Below, piece after piece: positions 26,865 to 35,486 of a DNA stretch of 64,000 nt. Positions within the stretch are counted from its first letter, which is position 1, and each line of letters opens with the position of its first letter. The translations under genes and the position numbers were made by a program. Under the pieces are notes generated by a model. That model made no database searches and was not told the DNA's origin. It saw only the letters and a list, made by a program, of their open reading frames with translations. The stretch comes from Chitinophagaceae bacterium UBA4411 (GTDB lineage: Bacteria; Bacteroidota; Bacteroidia; Chitinophagales; Chitinophagaceae): the NCBI GenBank assembly GCA_002400415.1, contig DGQP01000001.1, positions 62,001 through 126,000 of the forward strand, written 5' to 3'.

Positions 26865-28810
26865 GCAACCTGTTATATTATGGCCTGCAGGTAATAGCCG
26901 CTTCCGGTATTTTATACGGCTACTACCATTTCTTCCTGCGGAACAAAAAATTTCACCAGTATAACCGTTTCTACCTGCTGGCTGCTATCCTGGTCAGCAT
27001 CATTATACCCTTTATCAATATCCCTGTCTATTTTACAAACGAACAAAAAGACTCATCTGCCATATGGCAGGCATTAAGCAGTTTTGCCGGTAACGACACG
27101 GTACTGGTTGAAGCTGACAATCAGGCTGGCTCTTTTACTTCCGATCCGATGCTGCTGGTTTTTTACGGGTACATTTTTCTGACAGTAATTGCTTTAACAA
27201 GAGTACTGATCTCCCTGAACAGAATCAGGAAACTGAAAAAGACAAACCCGGGTGAAAAAATTGATGACATTCATTTTATAACTACTTCCGAAGAAGGAAC
27301 TCCTTTCTCATTTTTCAATTTATTATTCTGGAATAAAAAGATCGAGCTGGATTCGCCCAAAGGTGAACAGGTGTTCCGTCATGAACTATTCCATATCCGG
27401 CAATACCATAGCATTGATGTGATTTTTGCAGAACTGGTTACTGTTATTTGCTGGATCAATCCTTTTTTTCATATCATGAAAAAAGAGATAAAAGCCATTC
27501 ATGAATTCCTGGCCGATCAATATGCCGTTACTCAAAATCGCGAATGGGAATATGCTGAGCTATTGCTGATGCAGGCCCTGCAAACCAAACAAACCCTTGT
27601 CAACCCTTTTTTCCATAACCAGATAAAAAGACGTATAGCCATGATTACTTTATCTCAACAACCCAGGTACCGTTATTTCAGGAAAATAATGGTGCTCCCT
27701 TTACTTGTACTGATCACTACCCTGTTTGCGTTCAGTTACAAGAATCTGCCTGATGTAAAAACTCCGGCACAACAAACCGCAGGGGTCAATCCCACTGAAG
27801 ACCTGGTATTACAGCCCATACCTGCGGACACCCCGAAAGTCAAAATAACAGCAGGCAACCAGATGCTGGAAGTAAAAAAATCAGCTGAAAAACTGACCGA
27901 AGTTCTTATTGAAAAAAAGATCACAGATCCGGAACCGCTGATTGTTATTAATAATGTTGTTCAAAAAGAAAAACCAACGGTTTCTCTGGCGAATATAAAT
28001 CCAGGGTCTATTGAATCCATAACAGTTCTGAAAGACAGCAAAGCTGTTGCACAATATGGGGAAGCAGGTGCCAACGGAGTAATAGAAATAGTTACAAAAA
28101 AAGACTTCGAAGCCCATGAAGAAATCGTGGTTACCGGTTATCCTACTAAAAAAATTGCAGCGGTGAGAGAAGAACCAAAAGAAGTTGTAGTTACCGGTTA
28201 CCCGACCAAAAAAATTGCAGCTGTCAGGGAAGAACCAAAAGAAATTGTAGTGACAGGCTATCCTACCGGATCAAGAAAAGTGACTGGTGTTCAATTAAAA
28301 GAAGTGACTTTGGAGTCAAAGAAAACAGAAGATGCCCGGCTGGAAGAAGTCCGGGGCCTCGAATTGAAAAAAACTGCAGCGGAAAACCCGGAAAATGAAA
28401 TTGTGGTCACCGGTTACCCGACCAAAAGAACAACAGCGGTCAGGGATGAACCAAAGGAGGTTGTAGTGACAGGCTATCCTACCCGGAAAATTAAGCCAGA
28501 GAGCAGCGAAGCAAAGAACGAGACCACGGCTCCTCTTGCAGCTGAAAACAATAACAACACGGATGGCAATATTTATCCAAACCCGACCAGCAATTTGGTA
28601 CAGATTCCTGTATCATCAGCAAAAGGAGGCTCAGCATTCCTGCAGGTGATTGATGCTTCCGGGAATCCTGTACTCACTCAAAGACCTGCGCTCAGCAAAG
28701 GCTCGAATACGGTTTCCGTCAATACAAGCTCAATAAAGCCCGGGGCATATATAATAAAACTAACGACCCCTGAAGGAAGTTTACAGTCCTATAAAATGAT
28801 AAAAAAATAA
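26861..28810 (+). CDS. BlaR1-like M56 peptidase sensor with plug-like segment, VVTGYP repeats and T9SS-type C-terminus
   Basis: A 649-residue membrane protein. The first 300 residues are an M56 (BlaR1/MecR1) module: helices about 4-26, 38-57, 96-116 and 277-296, with zinc motif HELFH (174-178) and HEFLAD (214-219) on the cytoplasmic side. The periplasmic part is not a penicillin-binding sensor. It has a short plug-like segment (about 376-414: NPGSIESITVLKDSKAVAQY...GVIEIVTKK), then five VVTGYP motifs (423, 443, 463, 515, 535), three of them in near-identical 20-residue units, and finally about 80 residues (571-649) beginning YPNPTSN and ending with the GAYIIKL... pattern of T9SS type A sorting domains. 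It presumably senses an envelope signal and triggers cleavage of the BlaI-like repressor. How a membrane-anchored protein would use a sorting domain is unclear. Confidence 0.88.
   Translation: MSNLLYYGLQVIAASGILYGYYHFFLRNKKFHQYNRFYLLAAILVSIIIPFINIPVYFTNEQKDSSAIWQALSSFAGNDTVLVEADNQAGSFTSDPMLLVFYGYIFLTVIALTRVLISLNRIRKLKKTNPGEKIDDIHFITTSEEGTPFSFFNLLFWNKKIELDSPKGEQVFRHELFHIRQYHSIDVIFAELVTVICWINPFFHIMKKEIKAIHEFLADQYAVTQNREWEYAELLLMQALQTKQTLVNPFFHNQIKRRIAMITLSQQPRYRYFRKIMVLPLLVLITTLFAFSYKNLPDVKTPAQQTAGVNPTEDLVLQPIPADTPKVKITAGNQMLEVKKSAEKLTEVLIEKKITDPEPLIVINNVVQKEKPTVSLANINPGSIESITVLKDSKAVAQYGEAGANGVIEIVTKKDFEAHEEIVVTGYPTKKIAAVREEPKEVVVTGYPTKKIAAVREEPKEIVVTGYPTGSRKVTGVQLKEVTLESKKTEDARLEEVRGLELKKTAAENPENEIVVTGYPTKRTTAVRDEPKEVVVTGYPTRKIKPESSEAKNETTAPLAAENNNNTDGNIYPNPTSNLVQIPVSSAKGGSAFLQVIDASGNPVLTQRPALSKGSNTVSVNTSSIKPGAYIIKLTTPEGSLQSYKMIKK
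28121..28501 (+). repeat. 60-bp repeats encoding VVTGYP units
   Basis: Units of 60 bp start at 28121, 28181 and 28241 (third one truncated) and at 28397 and 28457. Each encodes a 20-residue unit with VVTGYPTKK and AVREEPKE, with few changes at DNA level in the first two. The pattern implies recent internal duplication. Confidence 0.85.
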
Positions 28811-28815
28811 GTGGA

Positions 28816-29985
28816 TTAAAAGGAAAGTGCAGTGCCAGCTGTTTTGATCAGCAATTCCTTTTTCGCACTTTCTTCCACCCTGCCGATCACCCTGGCCTCC
28901 ACACCAAAACTCTCCGAGACGCTGATAATATTGTCAGCGTCTTTTTCATTCGTATAGATCTCCAGTCTTGTGCCCATATTGAAGACCTGGTACATTTCCC
29001 GTTCATCGGCGCCACTGGCTTTTTGGATCAGTTCAAATATCACAGGTGGTTCAAACAAATTGTCCTTAATGATGCGGACATTGTCCGGTATATATTTCAT
29101 GCATTTGGTCTGGCCACCGCCGCTGCAATGGATTAATCCATGGATGGCATTAAAATGATTTCCCAGTAGTTGTTTCATTACTGGCGCAAATGTTCTGGTA
29201 GGCGAAAGTAACAGCCTCCCGATCTGGTGCTCTGCTCCATTGTCTTCCACAAAATCAGTCAGTTTATGCGGACCAATATATACCACAGATTCATCTAATG
29301 AAGGTTCGAATGTTTCCGGGTATTGCTGCCCGTATGATTTGTGCAATACATCATGCCGGGCGCTGGTCAAACCATTACTCGCTAACCCGCTGTTATACGC
29401 CGATTCATAATTCGCCTGGCCAAAGCCCGCCAGTCCCACAATCACATCACCCGGTTTTATTTTTTCGTTGGTTATTAACTTTGATTTTGGCCAGCGGGCT
29501 GTCATTGTCCCGTTTACGGCAATGGTTCTTACCACATCGCCCACATCAGCCGTTTCACCACCCATGAAATTAATATGGACACCAAAATTTTTCATGGTAT
29601 CAAAGAATTCCTGTGTGCCGTTGATCACTGCTTCCAATACTTCTGCCGGGATCAGTTTTTTATTCCGGTCAATAGTGGAAGAAAATAATACCTGGTCATA
29701 GATACCCACACAAAGCAGATCGTCCAGGTTCATCACGATGGCATCCTGTGCTATTCCCCTCCATACGGATACATCGCCGGTTTCTTTCCAGTATAAATAG
29801 GCCAAAATACTTTTCGTGCCGGCCCCGTCTGCATGCATTACATTCACCCAATCCTTATCACCGCACAATACATCTGCATATATTTTGCAAAAAGCATTTG
29901 GGTAAAGGCCCTGGTCAAGGTGCTTTGTGGCTGCATGTACTTCTTCTTTCTGGGCCGAAACACCACGTTTGGAATAGAGGGACAT
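28816..29985 (-). CDS. purM: Phosphoribosylformylglycinamidine cyclo-ligase (AIR synthetase)
   Basis: A 389-residue cytoplasmic enzyme that closes the imidazole ring in purine synthesis (FGAM + ATP to AIR). The PurM pattern is clear: YSKRGVSA at the N-terminus, DGAGTKSILAYLY (about 53-65), QDAIVMNLDDLLCVG, GGETADVGDVV and the C-terminal IHCSGGGQTK and VFNMGTRLEI blocks. It is somewhat longer than the E. coli enzyme (345 residues) but in the range of the Bacteroidota form. No other pur gene is adjacent. It is convergent with the M56 gene, with 5 bp between stops. Confidence 0.93.
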   Translation of the reverse strand: MSLYSKRGVSAQKEEVHAATKHLDQGLYPNAFCKIYADVLCGDKDWVNVMHADGAGTKSILAYLYWKETGDVSVWRGIAQDAIVMNLDDLLCVGIYDQVLFSSTIDRNKKLIPAEVLEAVINGTQEFFDTMKNFGVHINFMGGETADVGDVVRTIAVNGTMTARWPKSKLITNEKIKPGDVIVGLAGFGQANYESAYNSGLASNGLTSARHDVLHKSYGQQYPETFEPSLDESVVYIGPHKLTDFVEDNGAEHQIGRLLLSPTRTFAPVMKQLLGNHFNAIHGLIHCSGGGQTKCMKYIPDNVRIIKDNLFEPPVIFELIQKASGADEREMYQVFNMGTRLEIYTNEKDADNIISVSESFGVEARVIGRVEESAKKELLIKTAGTALSF

Positions 29986-30099
29986 TTATTTCAGGAGATT
30001 TTGAATTGTTGAATACCGGAACCGCTGCAAAGCTAACCATTCCGGGCTAAAGACCCGCTTCCGCCGACTCAGCGTTAATAATTATCTTCGCAGTCCTTT

Positions 30100-31029
30100 A
30101 TGAAAGTACATCGTGATATTGACAACCTGCCCGTATTCCGGAATGCAGTGGTAACTATCGGCACTTTTGACGGCGTACATATGGGCCACCGGCAGATCCT
30201 GGATAAACTAAAAGAAGAAGCGGCGGCTATTAATGGAGAAACCGTGATCATTACGTTTCACCCGCATCCCCGGAAAGTCATTTCTTCCACCATCCTGGGT
30301 ATCCGCCTCATCAACACACTGGATGAAAAACTGCAGTTGCTGGAGCAGCATGGTATCGGCCATGTAGTAATCGTTCCCTTCACCGAAGCATTTGCCAACC
30401 AGCCGGCAGAAGATTATGTACAGCATTTCCTGGTCAATAAATTCAAACCGCATACCATCATCATTGGCTATGACCACCGTTTTGGCCGCGACCGGCTTGG
30501 CGACTATAAACTCTTAGAGAAAAAAGCAGCGGTTTATCATTACCGCCTGAAAGAAATTCCCAAACATATCCTGGATAATATTTCCATCAGCTCCACCAAT
30601 ATCCGGGAAGCGATCCTGCATAATGATACGGAAACTGCTAACCTGTTACTGGGCTATGAGTTCTTTTTCTCCGGCATCGTTGTGCATGGCGATAAGATCG
30701 GGAGGACATTGGGTTATCCGACAGCCAACCTGAAAGTACAGGACGAAGAAAAGATTACTCCCGGCAATGGCATTTATGCCGTGTATGCATCCCTGCCCGG
30801 AAGTAATCAACGATTGAAGGGAATGATGAGTATCGGCTTCCGTCCTACCGTGGATGGGAAAAGAAGAGTGATCGAAGTAAATCTTTTTGATTTTTCGGAA
30901 GAAATATATGATCAGGCATTAACAGTCTATGTAAAAAAATACCTGCGTGAAGAAGTGAAATTCGAAGGATTGGAAGCCCTGATCAAACAGATTGGCCAGG
31001 ATAAGATCGATTCACTGGCGGTGCTGTAA
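30100..31029 (+). CDS. ribF: Bifunctional riboflavin kinase / FAD synthetase
   Basis: A 309-residue enzyme that phosphorylates riboflavin to FMN and adenylates it to FAD. The N-terminal nucleotidyltransferase has GTFDGVHMGH (21-30), FHPHPRKV, and SSTNIREAI; the C-terminal flavokinase has GRTLGYPTANL (about 202-212) and the closing EVNLFDF. Length is normal. The likely -7 element TATCTTCG lies about 25 bp upstream. No FMN riboswitch is present in the leader. Confidence 0.97.
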   Translation: MKVHRDIDNLPVFRNAVVTIGTFDGVHMGHRQILDKLKEEAAAINGETVIITFHPHPRKVISSTILGIRLINTLDEKLQLLEQHGIGHVVIVPFTEAFANQPAEDYVQHFLVNKFKPHTIIIGYDHRFGRDRLGDYKLLEKKAAVYHYRLKEIPKHILDNISISSTNIREAILHNDTETANLLLGYEFFFSGIVVHGDKIGRTLGYPTANLKVQDEEKITPGNGIYAVYASLPGSNQRLKGMMSIGFRPTVDGKRRVIEVNLFDFSEEIYDQALTVYVKKYLREEVKFEGLEALIKQIGQDKIDSLAVL

Positions 31030-31077
31030 CCCTTATTTAGATTTCTTCGTTTCCCCGAAGCCGTTTATTTTTAGACA

Positions 31078-31722
31078 ATGGAAATGTCAATCACCCTGAT
31101 CATTGTGATCGTAACCGCCTTAGTATCTGTTGGCGGAATGACCAATCAAAAAATAATTGATGATCTCATTTTCTATCCCCCGTCCGTCAAGCGGGGACAA
31201 GTATATCGTTTCATCACACACGGCTTCATTCATGCAGATGCATTCCATCTTATTTTCAACATGATTGCTTTGTATTCTTTTGGCGAGGACCTGGAAAAAT
31301 ATTATCTCTCCAGTCCTTTTACTTTCGGGAACAGCGGAAAGTTTGTTTACATTCTTTTGTACTTTACCGGGTTGATCGTGGCTTCAGTACCTGATTATTT
31401 CCGGCACAAGGATCACTATCATTACCGTTCACTCGGTGCATCAGGCGCCGTGTCTGCAGTTATATTTTCGACCATCCTGTTTAACCCGACATCTGGTATC
31501 GGATTCGCTTTGATACCCCGTGTCTCAATACCCGGATATATTTTCGGGATTTTATACCTTGTCATTTCCACAATTCTTGCCAAAAAAGGCCAGGATAATA
31601 TTGGCCACAGCGCACATATTACCGGCGCTATATATGGTCTGCTGTTTACTTATATTGCCACTACTGTTTTTACTGACTATCCACTGATTGACTCTTTTAT
31701 TAAAAGAATAACTGGGCAGTAG
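31078..31722 (+). CDS. Rhomboid-family intramembrane serine protease
   Basis: A 214-residue membrane protein with six hydrophobic segments. The catalytic Ser122 is in SLGASGAVSA and the paired His180 in GHSAHITGA; HADAFHLIFNMIALYSFG is the typical second-helix motif. It should cleave transmembrane segments of substrate proteins, which are not known. It lies 48 bp downstream of ribF. Its stop codon directly abuts that of the convergent tilS, leaving no intergenic base. Confidence 0.95.
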   Translation: MEMSITLIIVIVTALVSVGGMTNQKIIDDLIFYPPSVKRGQVYRFITHGFIHADAFHLIFNMIALYSFGEDLEKYYLSSPFTFGNSGKFVYILLYFTGLIVASVPDYFRHKDHYHYRSLGASGAVSAVIFSTILFNPTSGIGFALIPRVSIPGYIFGILYLVISTILAKKGQDNIGHSAHITGAIYGLLFTYIATTVFTDYPLIDSFIKRITGQ

Positions 31723-33084
31723 CTACTGGTGCAGCGAAAGTTTTAGCATTTTTTGGGTAGAAGAAAGAACCTTCACCCGTTCATCAATCCGATACCCCAC
31801 CACCCAGATAATGCGTTGATCGCTTTCTATCACCCAGGTATTTTCTTTGTCGGTCTTCGACAGTTTCTGATCAATAAAGAAACGGGATAGCTTTTTCTTC
31901 TTAGTCATGCCCAGCGGGTAGAAATAATCACCGGCTTTCCATTTGCGCAATAATAAAGGAAAAGTTATTTTATTAAAGTCAATACTTGCTTCAAGGTTTG
32001 AGGTCTGAGGTCTGAGGTTTGAAGTTATTTCGATACTCAGGATTCCCTGTTCAAAAATCACTTGCTTATCTTTTTCCTCAATAACAATGGCTGTTGATGC
32101 AGTGGATTGGACAGGACTGATAATAAACCAATGCCGGTGTTTGATAATGCGGTAAGGCAACACCGGTGATTCAATATACCTGCCGGAATCACTGCCCGCC
32201 AGCTTTACCAGTTCCTCCACCTGTTTTTCCTGGAACCCATAGTCTTTAATGATCTCGTAGAGCAATGCCCGGCTCTGATAGCCCATCAGCTGCTTCACGG
32301 GTATATGTACTTCCGCTCCTGTTTCTTTCAGCAATTTCTTTTTAATAGCACCAACGGATAACTGGTACAATTTTTCAATTTCCTTAAACCGTGCAATATT
32401 ATCCTGCAGGTTGGCATTCACCTGCGGGTACACTTTACTGATGGCCGGGATCAATTCATTCCGGAAAAAATTACGGGTGTATTTCGATGATTGATTAGAA
32501 GAATCTTCCACATAATCCAATTGCTGCTTCTTAGCAAAAGCCAGTAATTCTTCTTTGGAAAATGGCAATATGGGCCTGCGGATATAATTGATGGATGCCG
32601 GGATACCGGTGAGTCCATGCAAACCTGTGCCCCGGAAAAAATTCATCAGCAACGTTTCCGCATTATCATCTGCATGATGAGCAGTTAAAAGGAATACCCG
32701 GCCCTTTTGTGTTGACTCCAGACTAACGACTTCAGGCTCCCGGCTACTCACTAACTCCTCAAACCATGCATACCGCAATGCCCTTGCTGCTTCCTGGATG
32801 GATAGTTTATTCGCAGCTGCATATTGTTCCGTATCAAATCTTTTCACTTCTACCGCAACAGCATATTTTTCGCCCAGTTGTTGTACAAACTGTTCATCTC
32901 GTTCACTCTCGGCCCCTCTTAATTGAAAATTACAATGTGCAATAGTAAAATTATACCCTGCCTGTTTGCATAATTCACATAGTACTACAGAATCAACACC
33001 GCCGCTGACGGCCAGCACTAATATATCTTTTATGGAGAAAAGATGTTGATCAGTGATATGTTTTTTAAAGAATGATACATTCAT
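31723..33084 (-). CDS. tilS: tRNA(Ile)-lysidine synthase
   Basis: A 453-residue enzyme that converts C34 of tRNA-Ile(CAU) to lysidine using ATP and lysine, so that it reads AUA. The PP-loop SGGVDS is at 27-32, with AHCNFQLRGAESERDEQFV and TAHHADDNAETLLM following, then the TilS C-terminal domains (PLLLRKWKAGDYFYPLGM). I use the ATG giving MNVSFFKKH; an ATG 7 codons upstream is possible. Two degenerate heptamer repeats lie inside the gene (31994-32028 and 32714-32755), each encoding a short non-conserved insertion in a loop without breaking the frame. Confidence 0.95.
   Translation of the reverse strand: MNVSFFKKHITDQHLFSIKDILVLAVSGGVDSVVLCELCKQAGYNFTIAHCNFQLRGAESERDEQFVQQLGEKYAVAVEVKRFDTEQYAAANKLSIQEAARALRYAWFEELVSSREPEVVSLESTQKGRVFLLTAHHADDNAETLLMNFFRGTGLHGLTGIPASINYIRRPILPFSKEELLAFAKKQQLDYVEDSSNQSSKYTRNFFRNELIPAISKVYPQVNANLQDNIARFKEIEKLYQLSVGAIKKKLLKETGAEVHIPVKQLMGYQSRALLYEIIKDYGFQEKQVEELVKLAGSDSGRYIESPVLPYRIIKHRHWFIISPVQSTASTAIVIEEKDKQVIFEQGILSIEITSNLRPQTSNLEASIDFNKITFPLLLRKWKAGDYFYPLGMTKKKKLSRFFIDQKLSKTDKENTWVIESDQRIIWVVGYRIDERVKVLSSTQKMLKLSLHQ
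31994..32028 (-). repeat. Degenerate 7-bp tandem repeat inside tilS (block A)
   Basis: As read on the plus strand: AGGTTTG, AGGTCTG, AGGTCTG, AGGTTTG, AAGTTAT. The encoded loop is TSNLRPQTSNLEAS. Confidence 0.85.
32714..32755 (-). repeat. Degenerate 7-bp tandem repeat inside tilS (block B)
   Basis: As read on the plus strand: GACTCCA, GACTAAC, GACTTCA, GGCTCCC, GGCTACT, CACTAAC. It encodes SSREPEVVSLEST between the PP-loop strands. Confidence 0.75.
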
Positions 33085-33157
33085 GTAGCCTGGCATTTTA
33101 TGCACTTACAATTTCAATTTTGATCTCCTGAACAGGTTCCCCTTCAGGGGACAGGGG

Positions 33158-33469
33158 TTAAAAAGTTAACTCCTCCAACGCCCCTCTCAATTCCCCAAAT
33201 GCATGATTGTCCCCTGCTTTCTTTGCCTCTTCCATTCCTTTCTCATACACTTTAATGGCTCCTTCTTCATCCTTATTCCGTTCCAGCAGCTTGCCCAAAT
33301 GATAATAACTGCCAATATAACCCGGTTCCCTGTTTAATAGCTCCTCAAATAATTGCCTTGCTGCTGCATCATTTCCCAACTTGATATATTCCAATGCCAG
33401 GGCATGCTGCAAAAAGCTGTCCCCGGGGCTTGTCTTCAAAAATTCTTTTAACTTTTCAATCCTGTCCAT
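33158..33469 (-). CDS. Small TPR protein
   Basis: A 103-residue protein with two or three tetratricopeptide repeats, for example DAAARQLFEELLNREPGYIG and YYHLGKLLERNKDEEGAIKVYEKGM. I start at MDRIEKLKEF; the frame extends upstream but has no protein-like content there and crosses the divergent etf promoter region. TPR proteins bind other proteins; no partner is evident. It is divergent from etfBA. Confidence 0.85.
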   Translation of the reverse strand: MDRIEKLKEFLKTSPGDSFLQHALALEYIKLGNDAAARQLFEELLNREPGYIGSYYHLGKLLERNKDEEGAIKVYEKGMEEAKKAGDNHAFGELRGALEELTF

Positions 33470-33484
33470 GTTGATATAAAAAAT

Positions 33485-33513
33485 TTGCCCGGATTTGCCC
33501 GGATTTACCTTTG
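33485..33513 (+). promoter_or_regulatory. Candidate promoter of etfBA with 10-bp direct repeat
   Basis: TTG (33485-33487), 18 bp, TACCTTTG (33506-33513). Two further TAnnTTTG matches follow (TATCTTTG at 33521-33528 and TAGCTTTG at 33559-33566), so the true start is uncertain. The -33 region contains two direct copies of TTTGCCCGGA. Confidence 0.45.
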
Positions 33514-33608
33514 CAACACTTATCTTTGTTTTAGTTGCATAAACAACCAATTTTATTATTAGCTTTGCCGGGAGCCGATCCAGCAAACTATTAAAACGAT
33601 ACTTAATT

Positions 33609-34352
33609 ATGAAAATCCTGGTTTGTATCAGTAAAACGCCGGACACCACGGCAAAAATAGCCTTCACCGATAACAACACGAAATTCGATACCGGCGGTGT
33701 ACAGTGGATCATTAATCCCTACGACGAATGGTATGCCCTTGTCCGTGCCATTGAACTGAAAGAAGCTGATCCCTCCGCTGTCATTCATTTGATTACGGTG
33801 GGTGCTGCCGATGCAGAACCAATTATCCGCAAAGCATTAGCCCTGGGAGGTGATGAGGCGATCAGGGTGAACGCAGATAATCACGACAGTTATTATATCG
33901 CTTCGCAGATTGCTGAAGTGGCGAAACAGGGTGGCTACGATCTGATTTTCACCGGTAAAGAAACCATCGATTATAATGGTTCTTCTATCGGCGGCATGGT
34001 CTCCGAATTACTCGGTCTTCCGTATGTTTCTTTGGCCGCTAAGTTTGAACTGGCCGGAAACAAGGCAACTATTACCCGGGAAATTGAAGGTGGTGAAGAA
34101 GTGAATGAAGTGGAATTACCGGTGCTGGTAAGTTGCCAGAAAGGAATGGCAGAACAACGTATTCCGAATATGAAAGGCATCATGGGTGCCCGCACCAAAC
34201 CCTTAAAAGTAGTAGAACCGGTAGCCGTGGATACACTGACCAGCGTGGTTGGTTTCGGTTTACCTCCTGCCAAAGCAGGTGTGAAATTAGTAGCTCCGGA
34301 CAACGTGGAAGAACTTGTTCGTTTATTGCACGAAGAAGTCAAAGCCATCTAA
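33609..34352 (+). CDS. etfB: Electron transfer flavoprotein subunit beta
   Basis: A 247-residue subunit that holds AMP and, with the alpha subunit, accepts electrons from acyl-CoA and other flavin dehydrogenases. The N-terminus MKILVCISKTPDTTAKI, then GGVQWIINPYDEWYALVRAIELKE, GKETIDYNGSSIGGMVSELLG and the C-terminal GIMGARTKPL are family blocks. etfA follows after 30 bp, forming a two-gene operon. No dehydrogenase or ETF:quinone reductase gene is adjacent. Confidence 0.96.
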   Translation: MKILVCISKTPDTTAKIAFTDNNTKFDTGGVQWIINPYDEWYALVRAIELKEADPSAVIHLITVGAADAEPIIRKALALGGDEAIRVNADNHDSYYIASQIAEVAKQGGYDLIFTGKETIDYNGSSIGGMVSELLGLPYVSLAAKFELAGNKATITREIEGGEEVNEVELPVLVSCQKGMAEQRIPNMKGIMGARTKPLKVVEPVAVDTLTSVVGFGLPPAKAGVKLVAPDNVEELVRLLHEEVKAI

Positions 34353-34382
34353 AAGCAATCCTAAAACTTCAAACTTATTATA

Positions 34383-35348
34383 ATGCCTGTTTTAATATTC
34401 ATTGATACTGCCGAAGGCCATGTAAAAAAATCATCTTTAGAAGCATTGACCTATGGCGCTAAAGTGGCGGAACAGTTGGGTACAACTGCCGAAGGCGTTG
34501 TGCTGGGATCAGTAACTGATGATCTTGCCGCGCTGGGAAAATACGGGGTGAAGAAAATCCATCATGTTGCAGCTGAGGCACTGAGCCATTTTGATGCACA
34601 GGTATTCGCCAAAGTGTTGGCACAGGTAGCTGAGGCCAGCAGTGCGAAAGTCATCGTCTTCTCTAATAATTTAAGTGGTAAAGCCATTGCTCCCCGTCTT
34701 TCGGTACGGTTAAAGGCCGGATTGGTATCTGGCGCTGTTGCCCTGCCCGATACCAGCAATGGATTCGTGGTCAGGAAAAATGTATTCTCGGGTAAAGCAT
34801 TTGCCAATATAGCAGTGAACACGGATGTAAAGATCATTGCACTAAGCCCAAATGCTTACCAGATCATTGCCGGTGAAGGGACTGCTGAAGTGGTTGCTTT
34901 TAATGTAACTGTTGATGCCCCCAAAATAAAAGTAACCGCTGTTACCAAAGCCAGTGGCGAAGTGCCATTGACAGAAGCGGAAATCGTGGTAAGTGCCGGC
35001 CGCGGTATGAAGGGCCCGGAGCATTGGGGCATAGTGGAAGACCTGGCCAAAGTTTTACATGCTGCCACAGCCTGCAGCCGCCCGGTAGCGGATGCACACT
35101 GGCGTCCGCATAATGAGCATGTGGGGCAAACCGGTTTTGCTATTGCACCCAATTTATATATTGCCATCGGCATTTCTGGTGCTATCCAGCACCTCGCCGG
35201 TGTGAACCGCAGTAAAGTGATCGTGGTGATCAATAAAGACCCGGAAGCACCCTTCTTTAAAGCCGCTGATTATGGTATTGTGGGAGATGCATTTGACGTG
35301 GTGCCGAAAATGACTGAAGCTATTAAAAAGATTAAAGGAACTGCATAA
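34383..35348 (+). CDS. etfA: Electron transfer flavoprotein subunit alpha
   Basis: A 321-residue FAD-binding subunit. The C-terminal FAD domain is plain: VSAGRGMKGPEHW (about 206-218), SRPVADAHW, VGQTG, YIAIGISGAIQHLAG and VINKDPEAPFFKAADYGIVGD split over residues about 250-305. The N-terminal half is the less conserved alpha/beta domain. It forms the heterodimer with EtfB just upstream, and a strong terminator closes the operon. Confidence 0.97.
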   Translation: MPVLIFIDTAEGHVKKSSLEALTYGAKVAEQLGTTAEGVVLGSVTDDLAALGKYGVKKIHHVAAEALSHFDAQVFAKVLAQVAEASSAKVIVFSNNLSGKAIAPRLSVRLKAGLVSGAVALPDTSNGFVVRKNVFSGKAFANIAVNTDVKIIALSPNAYQIIAGEGTAEVVAFNVTVDAPKIKVTAVTKASGEVPLTEAEIVVSAGRGMKGPEHWGIVEDLAKVLHAATACSRPVADAHWRPHNEHVGQTGFAIAPNLYIAIGISGAIQHLAGVNRSKVIVVINKDPEAPFFKAADYGIVGDAFDVVPKMTEAIKKIKGTA

Positions 35349-35366
35349 TATCTTTTAAAAAAGTGT

Positions 35367-35396
35367 AAAAGGCTGACCATTCTGAGTCAGCCTTTT
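35367..35396 (+). terminator. Terminator of etfBA
   Basis: Stem AAAAGGCTGAC/GTCAGCCTTTT with an 8-nt loop and a T tail, 19 bp after the etfA stop. Confidence 0.9.
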
Positions 35397-35486
35397 TTGT
35401 TATAAACAAGGCCTGAGCCGCTAAGGAATTAACCCGGCCGGCTCATGAACCATTTAGCCAAAATCCCTTAGTTTCGTGCCATAATT

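Noticed and set aside
28121..28501. CRISPR array
   Set aside because: The repeats are 60-bp coding units in frame within the sensor gene, not short repeats with unique spacers. No CRISPR array was found anywhere in the window.
26493..28810. Beta-lactam resistance operon
   Set aside because: The repressor and M56 protease match BlaI/BlaR1, but the sensor has no penicillin-binding domain and no beta-lactamase or PBP gene is nearby; the pair is better described by family only.
30001..30099. FMN riboswitch upstream of ribF
   Set aside because: The 100-bp gap lacks the AGGGGGAA and other conserved FMN elements and is too short.
33140..33165. CCCCTTCAGGGG palindrome as terminator of tilS or the TPR gene
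   Set aside because: Lies upstream of tilS and just past the TPR stop with only a weak T tail on the minus strand; could be a dispersed element, not strong enough to annotate.
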